Source of the DNA: Sediminibacillus halophilus
GTDB taxonomy: Bacteria; Bacillota; Bacilli; Bacillales; Amphibacillaceae
Direction of reading: 5' to 3'
Length of the DNA: 64,000 bases
Assembly (NCBI RefSeq): GCF_900103695.1
Contig: NZ_FNHF01000002.1
Location: forward strand, 372,001-436,000
The notes beneath the pieces were generated by a model that did not search any database, was not told where the DNA came from, and worked only from the letters and a program-made list of their open reading frames with translations. This document shows positions 43,823 through 52,272 of the stretch, in pieces. Both the position numbers and the translations under genes were made by a program. Within the stretch, counting starts at the first letter, position 1. Each line of letters starts with the position of its first letter.

Positions 43823-45343
43823 TTAAAACAGTCCAGCTGGATCGGTACTATAACTTACGAGCAGGTTTTTCGTCTGCTGGTAATGATCTAACATCATCCG
43901 ATGGTTTTCTCGACCGATACCAGATTTTTTATACCCTCCGAAGGCTGCATGGGCAGGATACTGGTGGTAGCAATTCGTCCATACCCGACCCGCTTCGATT
44001 TCACGACCAAATCGGTATGCCGTATTAATATTTCGGGACCAGACACCTGCACCTAGTCCATATAAGGTATCATTAGCGATTTTAAGGGCTTCCTCGTCAT
44101 CTTTGAAAGTAGTAACTGACAGAACCGGCCCAAAAATTTCTTCCTGGAAAATCCTCATTTCGTTACTGCCCTTAAAAATCGTCGGCTCTACATAGTAGCC
44201 CTTAGCAAGCTCCCCAGACATATTGTTTTTACTGCCGCCGACAAGCACCTCTGCCCCTTCCTGCTTTCCAATATCAAGGTAAGAGGTAATCTTCTCCATT
44301 TGCTCTAAGGACGCTTGTGCCCCCATCATCGTATCCGTATCCAGCGGATGACCGATTTTAATCTCTTTAACCCGTTTGATTGCCCGCTCCATAAACTGAT
44401 CGTAAATTGATTCATGTACTAGGGCGCGGGATGGACACGTACAGACTTCTCCCTGATTAAGAGCGAACATCGTAAATCCTTCAATTGACTTATCCAGGAA
44501 AGAATCGTCGGCATCCATTACATCCTTAAAAAAGATGTTCGGACTCTTACCGCCTAACTCTAATGTCACTGGAATAATGTTCTCTGAAGCATATTGCATG
44601 ATCAAACGACCTGTTGTCGTTTCACCTGTAAAAGCGATTTTAGCTATTCTACTGCTGGAGGCCAATGGTTTTCCTGTTTCCACACCGAAACCGTTAACGA
44701 TATTGACCACTCCAGGTGGAAGCAAATCGTGGATTAATTCCATCAAGACATGGATCGACGCAGGGGTTTGTTCCGCTGGTTTTAGAACGACTGCATTTCC
44801 CGCCGCAAGTGCTGGTGCAAGTTTCCACGTTGCCATCAAAATCGGAAAGTTCCATGGAATAATCTGTCCAACCACTCCTAGCGGCTCGTGGAAATGGTAA
44901 GCAACCGTATCATCATCAAGTTGACTGAGACTGCCTTCCTGGGCACGGATAACACCGGCGAAGTACCGGAAGTGGTCAATCGCCAGGGGAATATCGGCTG
45001 CGAGGGTTTCTCTGACCGCTTTTCCGTTATCCCACGTTTCGGCGACAGCCAGTTTCTCTAAATTATCTTCCATCCGATCCGCTATTTTATTAAGTATTAC
45101 TGCCCTCTCTGCAGGGGAGGTTTTTCCCCAGCTGCTCTTGGCAGCATGAGCAGCATCCAATGCCAGCTCCACATCATCTTTTGACGAGCGGGCGATCTGA
45201 CAAAAAACTTCTCCCGTTACCGGGCTTACGTTATCGAAATACTCCCCACCGACAGGTTCCTTCCATTCTCCGCCGATGAAATTCCCATACCTTTCTTTAA
45301 AATTCACGACTGCTCCCTGAGTATTCGGTGTTTCATACCGCAT
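43823..45343 (-). CDS. NAD-dependent aldehyde dehydrogenase (AcoD/acetaldehyde dehydrogenase type)
   Basis: A 506-residue cytoplasmic enzyme that oxidises aldehydes to acids. The catalytic Cys is in [11 protein letters not shown], the general-base Glu in [10 protein letters not shown], and the NAD-binding GETTTGRLI and [22 protein letters not shown] segments are intact. The [15 protein letters not shown] context and the linked DUF779 gene place it with AcoD/AldB-type acetaldehyde dehydrogenases. GAGGAGG precedes the ATG. A perfect cre site lies 22 bases upstream of the start, so it is probably repressed on good carbon sources. Confidence 0.94.
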   Translation of the reverse strand: MRYETPNTQGAVVNFKERYGNFIGGEWKEPVGGEYFDNVSPVTGEVFCQIARSSKDDVELALDAAHAAKSSWGKTSPAERAVILNKIADRMEDNLEKLAVAETWDNGKAVRETLAADIPLAIDHFRYFAGVIRAQEGSLSQLDDDTVAYHFHEPLGVVGQIIPWNFPILMATWKLAPALAAGNAVVLKPAEQTPASIHVLMELIHDLLPPGVVNIVNGFGVETGKPLASSSRIAKIAFTGETTTGRLIMQYASENIIPVTLELGGKSPNIFFKDVMDADDSFLDKSIEGFTMFALNQGEVCTCPSRALVHESIYDQFMERAIKRVKEIKIGHPLDTDTMMGAQASLEQMEKITSYLDIGKQEGAEVLVGGSKNNMSGELAKGYYVEPTIFKGSNEMRIFQEEIFGPVLSVTTFKDDEEALKIANDTLYGLGAGVWSRNINTAYRFGREIEAGRVWTNCYHQYPAHAAFGGYKKSGIGRENHRMMLDHYQQTKNLLVSYSTDPAGLF

Positions 45344-45364
45344 CGCAAAACCTCCTCAATTAAT

Positions 45365-45447
45365 TGTAATCGCTTTCATTTATGAGGTTAACATCATGGG
45401 GCATTGGCTCTATATAAAGTATAGCAAATGATATCTTTTTATTACAA
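45365..45447 (-). promoter_or_regulatory. Promoter and perfect cre site of the aldehyde dehydrogenase operon
   Basis: TTGTAA (45447-45442), 18 bases, TATACT (45423-45418) on the minus strand. TGTAATCGCTTTCA (45365-45378) fits TGWAANCGNTNWCA exactly and lies 40-50 bases downstream of the start point, where bound CcpA would block elongation. Confidence 0.7.
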
Positions 45448-45484
45448 ATATTCCAACTTTTTATCTTAATAAATTATTCATAAA

Positions 45485-45517
45485 AAACAGACTACCGATG
45501 ATACCAGTAGTCTGTTT
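45485..45517. terminator. Terminator of the ydjO-like gene
   Basis: AAACAGACTAC (45485-45495) is exactly complementary to GTAGTCTGTTT (45507-45517); on the minus strand it runs into TTTTTTA. It separates the YdjO-like gene from the dehydrogenase promoter. Confidence 0.85.
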
Positions 45518-45611
45518 CCATACAGCAACAGGCCTTCAATAAATCGCACTTCCCGCCTCCTGCCAATTAAATAAACCAGGCTTTCCCTTGATGATTGGTA
45601 TCAGCCCGGTA

Positions 45612-45794
45612 TTACTTAATTTGTGGTAATGTTTTTGTTTCTTTTTCCATCGTTGACTGGCACAGCGGACAAGTCGGCGTTTCTTCAAATGAAAAGTCTT
45701 CTCTCATCCAGCCTGCACAGTCCTCGCTGGTGCAAGACCAAATAGTTGTTTCTACTTCCGGGGCTGGTTCTTTCTTGTTGTTGTAATAAGCCAT
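45612..45794 (-). CDS. YdjO-like small zinc-ribbon protein (cold-inducible family)
   Basis: A 60-residue protein with two Cys pairs, SCTSEDCAGWMR (Cys near residues 20 and 25) and TCPLC near the C-terminus, which would bind one zinc ion. The GWMR segment and size match the YdjO family of Bacillus, described as cold-inducible, function unknown. AAAGGGGA precedes the ATG, and TATAAT lies at 45829-45824. Confidence 0.75.
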   Translation of the reverse strand: MAYYNNKKEPAPEVETTIWSCTSEDCAGWMREDFSFEETPTCPLCQSTMEKETKTLPQIK

Positions 45795-46142
45795 AATCTA
45801 ATCCCCTTTCTGATTCTATCCTTATTATACCCTATTTAATGGAAAATTAATATAGGACAGAGGTTGCAGCCTCGCACTTTCTATTTTCAAAGCCTTTACT
45901 ACCCCGGATATACAGAAGCTGGAACCCTTGCGAATAAATGCAGAAAGTTGGGAAGGCAAATTAAACTACGTCGCAGTTTATTTCCATTCAACAAGCCACG
46001 TTAAAATGATGGGTAACAGGGCATTGCTTTTCTACCTCTGGTTTTATTTTTTTAGAGTTTGAGATTTACAGATTAACCTTTACCCGTTATTCCGTGTGGT
46101 TTATCATGTCCCTATATCTGAAGTGGGTTTGGAAATACGAAT
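45795..46142. other. Intergenic region upstream of the ydjO-like gene
   Basis: About 350 bases with no convincing gene. Apart from the -10 box next to ydjO I see an imperfect palindrome AAACTACGTCGCAGTTT (about 45964-45980). No tRNA-like or riboswitch-like fold recognised. Confidence 0.5.
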
Positions 46143-46170
46143 AAAAAGACTGCCGAGGAAACCTCGACAG
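46143..46170 (-). terminator. Terminator of the xylAB operon
   Basis: CTGCCGAGG (46150-46158) pairs with CCTCGACAG (46162-46170), loop AAA, one mismatch. On the minus strand the stem is followed by TCTTTTTAT, 25 bases after the xylB stop. Confidence 0.85.
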
Positions 46171-46194
46171 CATAAAAGCCGGTCTTGACCTTTT

Positions 46195-47694
46195 CTATTT
46201 GCGATAGCGCATTAATTCATGATTAATGTCCGCCGTTTGTCCGTAAACAGCTTTATATAACTGAAACAATTCCCGATAGCGTTCTACATTTTCGGGTTTC
46301 GGCTGATAGGTTGCCGCTTCCTGTAAAAACTGATCGGCACAAGCGGAAAGTGAATCAAACCATCCGCAGCCATATGCAGCAAGCATCGCAGCACCCATGC
46401 CAGGGCCTTGTTCGCTGGCAAGCTTGACGATCGTCGCGTCGAATATATCTGCCTGCATTTGCAGCCACACTTCACTCTTCGCTCCACCGCCTATCGAAAC
46501 GATTGTATCGATTTGCTTACCGTTCCGGCGGAAAATATCAATGGACTCATTCAGAGAAAAAGTGATTCCTTCCATAACAGCACGCACAAAGTCATCACGC
46601 CGATGAGAACTGTCCATTCCGATGAAACTGCCCCGGATAGCCGAATCTGCATGCGGAGTTCGTTCACCGACCAAATAAGGAGTGAACAACAAGCCGTTTG
46701 CCCCGACGGGGACTGACCCCACTTCCGCCAGTAAATCGTCAAAGTCAACATCAGGGGCAAAGACATCTTTAAACCAGCTTAGACTGTGACCGGCGGACAA
46801 GGTAACTCCCATGGTATAATAGGCGTTTTCGACTCCATGATTGAAGTAATGTACTTTTCCCTGGAAGTCTTTATCCGGGCCTTGTTCATAAGACAAAACG
46901 ACGCCGGACGTACCGATGCTGCAAAGCGTCTTGCCGTCTTCCAGGATGCCCGACCCAATAGCCCCGCAGGCATTGTCTGCTCCTCCGGCAAAGACTCTCG
47001 TGGATGGATTCAAACCGGTTCTTTCGGCAAAACTTGCCGTAAGGGTACCAACTTCTTCATCTGATGCAACCAGCGGAGGGCAAAGCTCTGCGCTGATCCC
47101 GACCATTTCACAAATTTCCTTGCTCCATTGCTTTTCTCCAATGTTCAAAAGCAGTGTCCCGGCTGCATCTGAATATTCCATATGCAATTTCTCGGTCATT
47201 TTATAACGCAAGTAATCTTTTGGCAGTACAAACGTACTGGCTCGTTCATAAATTTCCGGCTCATTTTCTTTTACCCATAACAATTTTGGAAGCGTGAATC
47301 CCTCCAACGCCGGATTTTTTGTTAATTCAAGCAGCTTCTTCTCCCCAACTTGCTGATAAATGTGTTGGCACTGCTCTGTTGTCCGGGTGTCATTCCACAA
47401 GATAGCAGGACGCAGCACATCGTGATTTTTATCGAGAAGGACTAGTCCGTGCATTTGTCCGGAAAAACTGATGCCTTCCACTTCACTCGTGTTCACATCT
47501 GCTTCCCTTAGCAGATCAGACAGCCCTGCAGCTGTCTGATCTACCCATACTTGTGGATCCTGCTCATTATAGCCGGTTTTTTCCTGAATCAATGGATACG
47601 ATTTAGATACTTCATGCACTACATTTCCCTGCTGATCTACCAGCAAAATTTTCACCGCGCTGGTGCCTAAATCAACTCCGATGACATACTTCAT
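46195..47694 (-). CDS. xylB: Xylulokinase
   Basis: XylB phosphorylates D-xylulose to xylulose-5-phosphate, feeding the pentose phosphate pathway. The 499-residue FGGY kinase shows the N-terminal phosphate loop GVDLGTSAVKILLVD, the MHGLVLLD and AILWNDTRT segments, the signature GANGLLFTPYLVGERTPHAD and the ATP region IGGGAKSEVWLQMQAD. I start at ATG 47694, after GAGGTGG. It lies 33 bases after xylA. Codons for VGSVP around 46706-46718 contain GGGGTCAGTCCCC, the core of a repeat family seen elsewhere here, but the protein length there is normal. Confidence 0.97.
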   Translation of the reverse strand: MKYVIGVDLGTSAVKILLVDQQGNVVHEVSKSYPLIQEKTGYNEQDPQVWVDQTAAGLSDLLREADVNTSEVEGISFSGQMHGLVLLDKNHDVLRPAILWNDTRTTEQCQHIYQQVGEKKLLELTKNPALEGFTLPKLLWVKENEPEIYERASTFVLPKDYLRYKMTEKLHMEYSDAAGTLLLNIGEKQWSKEICEMVGISAELCPPLVASDEEVGTLTASFAERTGLNPSTRVFAGGADNACGAIGSGILEDGKTLCSIGTSGVVLSYEQGPDKDFQGKVHYFNHGVENAYYTMGVTLSAGHSLSWFKDVFAPDVDFDDLLAEVGSVPVGANGLLFTPYLVGERTPHADSAIRGSFIGMDSSHRRDDFVRAVMEGITFSLNESIDIFRRNGKQIDTIVSIGGGAKSEVWLQMQADIFDATIVKLASEQGPGMGAAMLAAYGCGWFDSLSACADQFLQEAATYQPKPENVERYRELFQLYKAVYGQTADINHELMRYRK

Positions 47695-47727
47695 TGATTT
47701 CCACCTCGCTTCTTCCATTCAATCGGC

Positions 47728-49053
47728 TTACTGATCAGCAAAAGTTTGCAGTAAGTATTGGTTAATCGTCGCTTTAATTTGTTCCAAACGACCAGATTGA
47801 TGCTTGAATTCAGTTTTATCCAGCACATGTTCCTCAAGCTTACGGAAATCAGTCGTACCATTGACAATCTCCTGTCCGATTCCTTCGGTGTAGCTCTTAT
47901 AGCGATTTTCCACAACATCTTCAAGCACTTTGTCATCAAGAAGCTTTTGTGCGACCTTCAAACCAGCGGCAAAGCTGTCCATACCTGCGATATGAGCGTG
48001 GAACAAATCTTCAGGCTCGAACGAACCTCTTCTCACTTTGGCATCAAAGTTGAGTCCGCCTTTACCTAAACCGCCATTTTTGAGGATTTCATACATTGCC
48101 AGTGTAGTAGAATACAAGTCTGTCGGAAATTCATCCGTATCCCAGCCAAGCAATGGGTCACCCTGGTTGGCATCAACAGAACCAAGCATACCGTTGACAC
48201 GGGCGTAATGCAGTTCATGCTCGAACGTATGGCCGGCCAATGTTGCGTGATTAGCCTCAATATTGAATTTGAAGTGGTCCTGCAAATCATACCGCTGCAA
48301 GAATGCATAACCTGTCGCTACATCAAAATCATATTGATGGGTAGTAGGCTCTTTCGGTTTCGGCTCGATCAGGAACTGGGCGTCAAATCCAATTTCTTTG
48401 GCATAATCAACTGCCATATGGAAGAAGCGGCCCAGATTATCCAATTCTAGCTTCATGTCCGTGTTCAATAACGTTTCATAGCCTTCTCTTCCTCCCCAGA
48501 ACACATAATTCTCGCCTCCGAGTTCTTTTCCGATTTCAAGGCCTTTTTTCACCTTTGCAGCTGAAAAAGCGAAGATATCAGCACTACTGGAGGAAGCTGC
48601 TCCATGAATAAAACGTGGATGTGTAAAGTTATTGGCTGTGTTCCATAACAACTTTGTTTTGCTGTCTTTCATGTAATCCTTGATCATCGCGACGATGGTA
48701 TCTAGATTTTTGTTTGTTTCTCTCAGTGTATTTCCTTCTGGAGCAATATCGACATCGTGGAAGCAGAAATATGGGACCCCAAGCTTTTCAAATAACTCAA
48801 AAGCCGCTTCCACCCGGGCTTTTGCCAGATCCATTCCGCTATATTTGTCCCAAGGGCGTACCATTGTACCCGCACCGAATGGGTCAGAACCATCCATCGT
48901 GAAGGTATGCCAGTATGCCACGGCAAAACGTAAGTATTCTTCCATTGTTTTACCGCCGACAACTTCTTCTGGGTTGTAATACTTGAAGGCATATGGATTG
49001 ATTGACTTTGCCCCTTCAAAATTGATTTTGTTAATGTCTGTAAAATAAGCCAT
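47728..49053 (-). CDS. xylA: Xylose isomerase
   Basis: XylA interconverts D-xylose and D-xylulose with two divalent metal ions. The 441-residue class II enzyme has the catalytic His in [28 protein letters not shown], the metal Glu in [10 protein letters not shown] and the [12 protein letters not shown] and [17 protein letters not shown] segments. Start ATG 49053 follows AATAGGAGG. It leads the xylAB operon; its promoter overlaps the XylR box at 49188-49209. Confidence 0.98.
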   Translation of the reverse strand: MAYFTDINKINFEGAKSINPYAFKYYNPEEVVGGKTMEEYLRFAVAYWHTFTMDGSDPFGAGTMVRPWDKYSGMDLAKARVEAAFELFEKLGVPYFCFHDVDIAPEGNTLRETNKNLDTIVAMIKDYMKDSKTKLLWNTANNFTHPRFIHGAASSSSADIFAFSAAKVKKGLEIGKELGGENYVFWGGREGYETLLNTDMKLELDNLGRFFHMAVDYAKEIGFDAQFLIEPKPKEPTTHQYDFDVATGYAFLQRYDLQDHFKFNIEANHATLAGHTFEHELHYARVNGMLGSVDANQGDPLLGWDTDEFPTDLYSTTLAMYEILKNGGLGKGGLNFDAKVRRGSFEPEDLFHAHIAGMDSFAAGLKVAQKLLDDKVLEDVVENRYKSYTEGIGQEIVNGTTDFRKLEEHVLDKTEFKHQSGRLEQIKATINQYLLQTFADQ

Positions 49054-49146
49054 TTCGAAAACCTCCTATTATCATGAATGATAAGGCAACTGACGACACT
49101 ACGCTCTTTAATTTAAAGCAGCATAGTTATGTAGCTGTCTCGAAAT

Positions 49147-49217
49147 TGTAACTGCTTTCATTCATTATTATAGCAATCTCCTTTTAGTTTGTCTATTAAA
49201 TAAACAAAGTTTATAAT
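49147..49217. promoter_or_regulatory. Divergent control region of xylA and the DUF624 gene: XylR box, two promoters, cre-like site
   Basis: The box TTTGTCTA-N7-AACAAAG (49188-49209) covers both -35 elements. Leftward: TAGACA (49195-49190), 17 bases, TATAAT (49172-49167) for xylAB. Rightward: TTGTCT (49189-49194), 17 bases, TATAAT (49212-49217) for the DUF624 gene. TGTAACTGCTTTCA (49147-49160) differs from the cre consensus at one core base and lies at the xylA start point. Binding by XylR is inferred from repetition at three loci and from similarity to B. subtilis xyl operators. Confidence 0.78.
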
Positions 49218-49316
49218 GAATCTATACATGCTAAATTTTTAGGAATTTGAGATAATAAAACAGGACATGCTTCCCTTTTGGTAGAAATGCAAGTATTTAA
49301 GATGGAGGAACGATAA

Positions 49317-49919
49317 ATGAATCCAGGCGGTGCGCTTTACAGTACGTTAGAATGGATTACGCGGTTTGCTTATATCAACTTGTTATGGATACTCTTTACG
49401 CTTACAGGTGGGATCCTGTTTGGTTTTTTCCCGGCAACCATCGCCATGTTTGCCCTAGTACGCCAATGGTTGCTGGGTAAAAGTTCTTTGCCAGTGATGT
49501 CTACATTCTGGTCCTATTACAAAAAGGATTTTTGGAAATCCAATTTACTTGGCTTATTCGTCAGTTTGATTGTTGCGTTGATTTACATAGATATTCAGTA
49601 TATTCAATTGACAGAACTAGAATGGACTTACGTTCCACTATTTGCGTTTATGTTATTGTTTATATTCTATGTGTTTTACTTATTTCCTGTTTTCGTCCAT
49701 TTCGATTTAAAAGTTTCGGGAATGCTGCGAAATGCTTTTCTGATTATGTTGGTCAATCCTGTCAGTACCTTTTTCATGGTTGTATGCCTTATTTGTACCT
49801 TTACCGTGATGCGGTACCTCCCCGCCCTGTTCTTCATCTTTGGCGGAAGTGTTTATGCCTTTATCACCATGTGGATGAGCATGCATGCATTCCGCAAAAT
49901 AGCCGCAAAGTCACGATAA
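49317..49919 (+). CDS. DUF624 (YesL-family) membrane protein
   Basis: A 200-residue protein with five hydrophobic segments and the family text NLLWILFTLTGGILFGFFPATIAMFALVRQWL. It is divergent from xylA with a shared XylR box, so it probably belongs to the xylose regulon. It resembles the DUF624 protein of the beta-glucoside operon (37972), again beside a CUT1 importer. Function unknown; an accessory role in transport or sensing is speculation. GATGGAGG precedes the ATG. Confidence 0.85.
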   Translation: MNPGGALYSTLEWITRFAYINLLWILFTLTGGILFGFFPATIAMFALVRQWLLGKSSLPVMSTFWSYYKKDFWKSNLLGLFVSLIVALIYIDIQYIQLTELEWTYVPLFAFMLLFIFYVFYLFPVFVHFDLKVSGMLRNAFLIMLVNPVSTFFMVVCLICTFTVMRYLPALFFIFGGSVYAFITMWMSMHAFRKIAAKSR

Positions 49920-50085
49920 CATTCAAACCTGGACACGCAGTTTTTAAAACACGCCATAAATTATGGAAAAAGGTCGGACGCATATATTTTAGAGCGAGTG
50001 GCGCCTTGTCGCAGCTCTGTGAAACACATACTAAACAACAGTATATATGGGATTCTATTAAAGGAATTATCTACTGTTTTAAAAC

Positions 50086-50137
50086 AAAAACCGAACGAGT
50101 TCGAATGTCAGCATTTCGAATCATCGTCCGGTTTTTT
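50086..50137. terminator. CCGAACGA-family hairpin between convergent DUF624 and permease genes
   Basis: AAAAACCGAACGA (50086-50098) pairs with TCGTCCGGTTTTT (50124-50136) through one G-T pair; an inner TTCGAA/TTCGAA stem (50100-50105 with 50115-50120) extends it. A and T runs on both sides make it bidirectional. It is followed by GCTTTCTATGCTTTTG as in the related copies. Confidence 0.8.
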
Positions 50138-50168
50138 GCTTTCTATGCTTTTGCTTCAGTCTTTTTCC

Positions 50169-50990
50169 TTACCCTTTTACTGCACTGGAAGATATCCCTT
50201 CGACAACCTTGTTGCTGAAAAAGATGAATGCCAACAGAATCGGCAGAACGCTGATGATCAACGTAGCACCGATTGCACCCCAATCGGTCATATACTGACC
50301 AATGAAGTTCTGAATGCCGACCGTCAGCGTTTTATACTTATCTGAACTTATAAACGTATTGACAAAAACAAACTCATTCCAATTGTAAATCATGTTAATA
50401 ATGACCGTCGTCGACATAATTGGCGTTGTCATCGGCAAAATGATTTGAAAAAACAGCCGGTGAATCGAACTTCCATCAATAATGGCTGCTTCTTCGATTT
50501 CACGTGGCAACGTGTAGTAAAAGCCCAGTAAAATCATCATCGTGATTGGTAGATTGTACGCCGTATAGGTAATCACGATCGATAGCGGGTGATCTATCAA
50601 GTTGACATTAAGAAACATACTGAAAAGCGGAATCAGTGCAGAATGAATCGGAATCATCAAGCCGACCATAAACAGACCTAATACGAAACCGCTCAACTTC
50701 CAGTTCATTCTCGTAATCGCAAACGTAGCCATGCTTGCTAGCAGTACTGTCAAAACGATAGCCAGGCCGGTAATCCATACACTATTGAAAAAGTAAACGC
50801 CGATTCCGCCTTCCCATACCTTTGCATAGTTTTCCCACTTTAATTCAGTCGGGAGAGCAAAAGGAGAACCGGAAAATATTTCTCTATTATCCTTCAATGA
50901 AAACAAGAAAAGCCAGATGATCGGGAAGATTTGAAACAATGCAACCAATCCAAGGCAAATGTAAAGAATGGTGTATCCAATACGATTCAT
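50169..50990 (-). CDS. Xylose/xylo-oligosaccharide ABC transporter permease, CUT1 (MalG-like)
   Basis: A 273-residue membrane subunit with six hydrophobic segments, EAA loop (IEEAAIIDGSSIHRLFFQIILP) and end EGISSSAVKG. It follows the MalF-like gene by 21 bases. The xyl context (XylR box upstream of the pair) suggests a xylose or xylo-oligosaccharide cargo; CUT1 importers usually prefer oligosaccharides, and a GH43 xylosidase is encoded nearby. Confidence 0.93.
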   Translation of the reverse strand: MNRIGYTILYICLGLVALFQIFPIIWLFLFSLKDNREIFSGSPFALPTELKWENYAKVWEGGIGVYFFNSVWITGLAIVLTVLLASMATFAITRMNWKLSGFVLGLFMVGLMIPIHSALIPLFSMFLNVNLIDHPLSIVITYTAYNLPITMMILLGFYYTLPREIEEAAIIDGSSIHRLFFQIILPMTTPIMSTTVIINMIYNWNEFVFVNTFISSDKYKTLTVGIQNFIGQYMTDWGAIGATLIISVLPILLAFIFFSNKVVEGISSSAVKG

Positions 50991-51011
50991 GGGTTGTTCC
51001 TCCTTTGATTC

Positions 51012-51899
51012 CTAATATTGTAATTCGTCGTCGGAAGCAGTCAGCTTACGAATTATGACCGTGACAATAAGCGTGATGACCAGCAGCAGGAATCCAATAG
51101 CACTTCCATAGCCAAAATCGTTGGTCGAGAAGGCCAGTTTGTACATGTAGGAGGCCATGACTTCACTTGCTCCATTCGGTCCCCCTCCAGTCATGACGTA
51201 AATAAGATCAAAATACTTCAACGACCCTACAATTGCTAGAACGATGGTCACTTTAATGACCCCCATAATAAGCGGCAACTTGATTTTATACGCAATTTGC
51301 AGAGGAGTGGCTCCATCGATTTTAGCTGCTTCAATTAATGACTCGGGGATATTTTTTAAAGCAGCATAATAAATCAAAATATAGAAGCCTGCGTACTGCC
51401 AAAGAATCGGGATGAAAATGGCATAGAGAACGATCGATGGTTCAGCAAGCCATGCAGGAGGATTTTCCACTCCAAGTTTCATCAGGATGCTGTTCAAAAT
51501 TCCATTGTTCGGATTGTAGACCTTGATCCAAAGTTGGGCAATCGCCACAGAAGATAGCAGCATCGGTATCAGATAAATTTTCCTTAGAAAATCGGCTCCT
51601 TTAATTTTCGAGGCAAGAATTAACGAAATGGCCAAGTAAACAACGAGACTAAGGGTAGAAAATAATGCTAACAGGAAAGAATGATAAGCACTCTCCCAAA
51701 ACTTTGGATCTTGCAGACCATTTATGTAGTTTTCCAGTCCAATAAATTCCATGTTTCCGATACCGTTCCAATCCATCAGCCCGTAGTAACCTGTAAGGAT
51801 TAACGGAATAAATATCAATATTGCGATTAACAAAAGCGCCGGCAATACATAAAGCGCAATCATCAACTTGTTAGACATCACTTTGTTCATAACATTCAA
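51012..51899 (-). CDS. Xylose/xylo-oligosaccharide ABC transporter permease, CUT1 (MalF-like)
   Basis: A 295-residue membrane subunit with six hydrophobic segments and the EAA loop ([22 protein letters not shown], about residues 200-220). Its binding-protein gene lies upstream but is separated by a terminator and a second XylR-box promoter, so permease transcription is independent. Confidence 0.93.
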   Translation of the reverse strand: MNVMNKVMSNKLMIALYVLPALLLIAILIFIPLILTGYYGLMDWNGIGNMEFIGLENYINGLQDPKFWESAYHSFLLALFSTLSLVVYLAISLILASKIKGADFLRKIYLIPMLLSSVAIAQLWIKVYNPNNGILNSILMKLGVENPPAWLAEPSIVLYAIFIPILWQYAGFYILIYYAALKNIPESLIEAAKIDGATPLQIAYKIKLPLIMGVIKVTIVLAIVGSLKYFDLIYVMTGGGPNGASEVMASYMYKLAFSTNDFGYGSAIGFLLLVITLIVTVIIRKLTASDDELQY

Positions 51900-52017
51900 C
51901 CCCTACTTTTTATTAGATAGAAAGGAAACATGCCACAGCAGTAAAAAAACGATCCTCTCATTTTTATAGCCTTGCAACCCATAAAGGAGGAGCAGCACAA
52001 TTCTCCCCACCCATTTT

Positions 52018-52031
52018 TGTAACTGCTTTCA
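52018..52031. promoter_or_regulatory. cre-like site in the permease leader
   Basis: TGTAACTGCTTTCA is identical to the 14-mer at 49147-49160 and differs from the cre consensus at one core base. A further near match, TGTAATCGCTTACT, lies at 52086-52099. Both lie in the long (about 250-base) leader of the permease pair. Confidence 0.5.
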
Positions 52032-52159
52032 TAAAAACTCTTCAAGAAAAGATCCTTTCACAGAAAAGAGTCAACAGCACCATCTTGTAATCGCTTACTT
52101 TTTCATTCTTTAACTTGAGGGCTTATCCACTGTGAAACTTACTACTAGTTTCCATTTTA

Positions 52160-52202
52160 GAATAGCAAACTATCATCTGTTTGTCTAGTGGATGAACAAA
52201 GT
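52160..52202 (-). promoter_or_regulatory. XylR box and promoter of the permease pair
   Basis: Box TTTGTCTA-N7-AACAAAG (52181-52202) covers the -35 TAGACA (52188-52183); after 17 bases follows TATTCT (52165-52160) on the minus strand. This is the same geometry as upstream of xylA and of the binding-protein gene. The rest of the 51900-52272 gap is leader without a gene. Confidence 0.75.
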
Positions 52203-52235
52203 TTAACCAACTAATTCATTATGATCATTTATAGA

Positions 52236-52262
52236 AAAAGCCCCTCCATAATGGAGAGGCCA
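52236..52262 (-). terminator. Terminator after the xyl binding-protein gene
   Basis: GCCCCTCCA (52241-52249) pairs with TGGAGAGGC (52253-52261), one mismatch, and runs into TTTTT on the minus strand, 12 bases after the stop codon. It separates the binding-protein gene from the permease genes. Confidence 0.85.
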
Positions 52263-52272
52263 TATCGCTTAC

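Noticed and set aside
46701-46720. Insertion of a palindromic element into xylB
   Set aside because: Only a 13-base core is present, there is no second arm, and the XylB protein has normal length and motifs.
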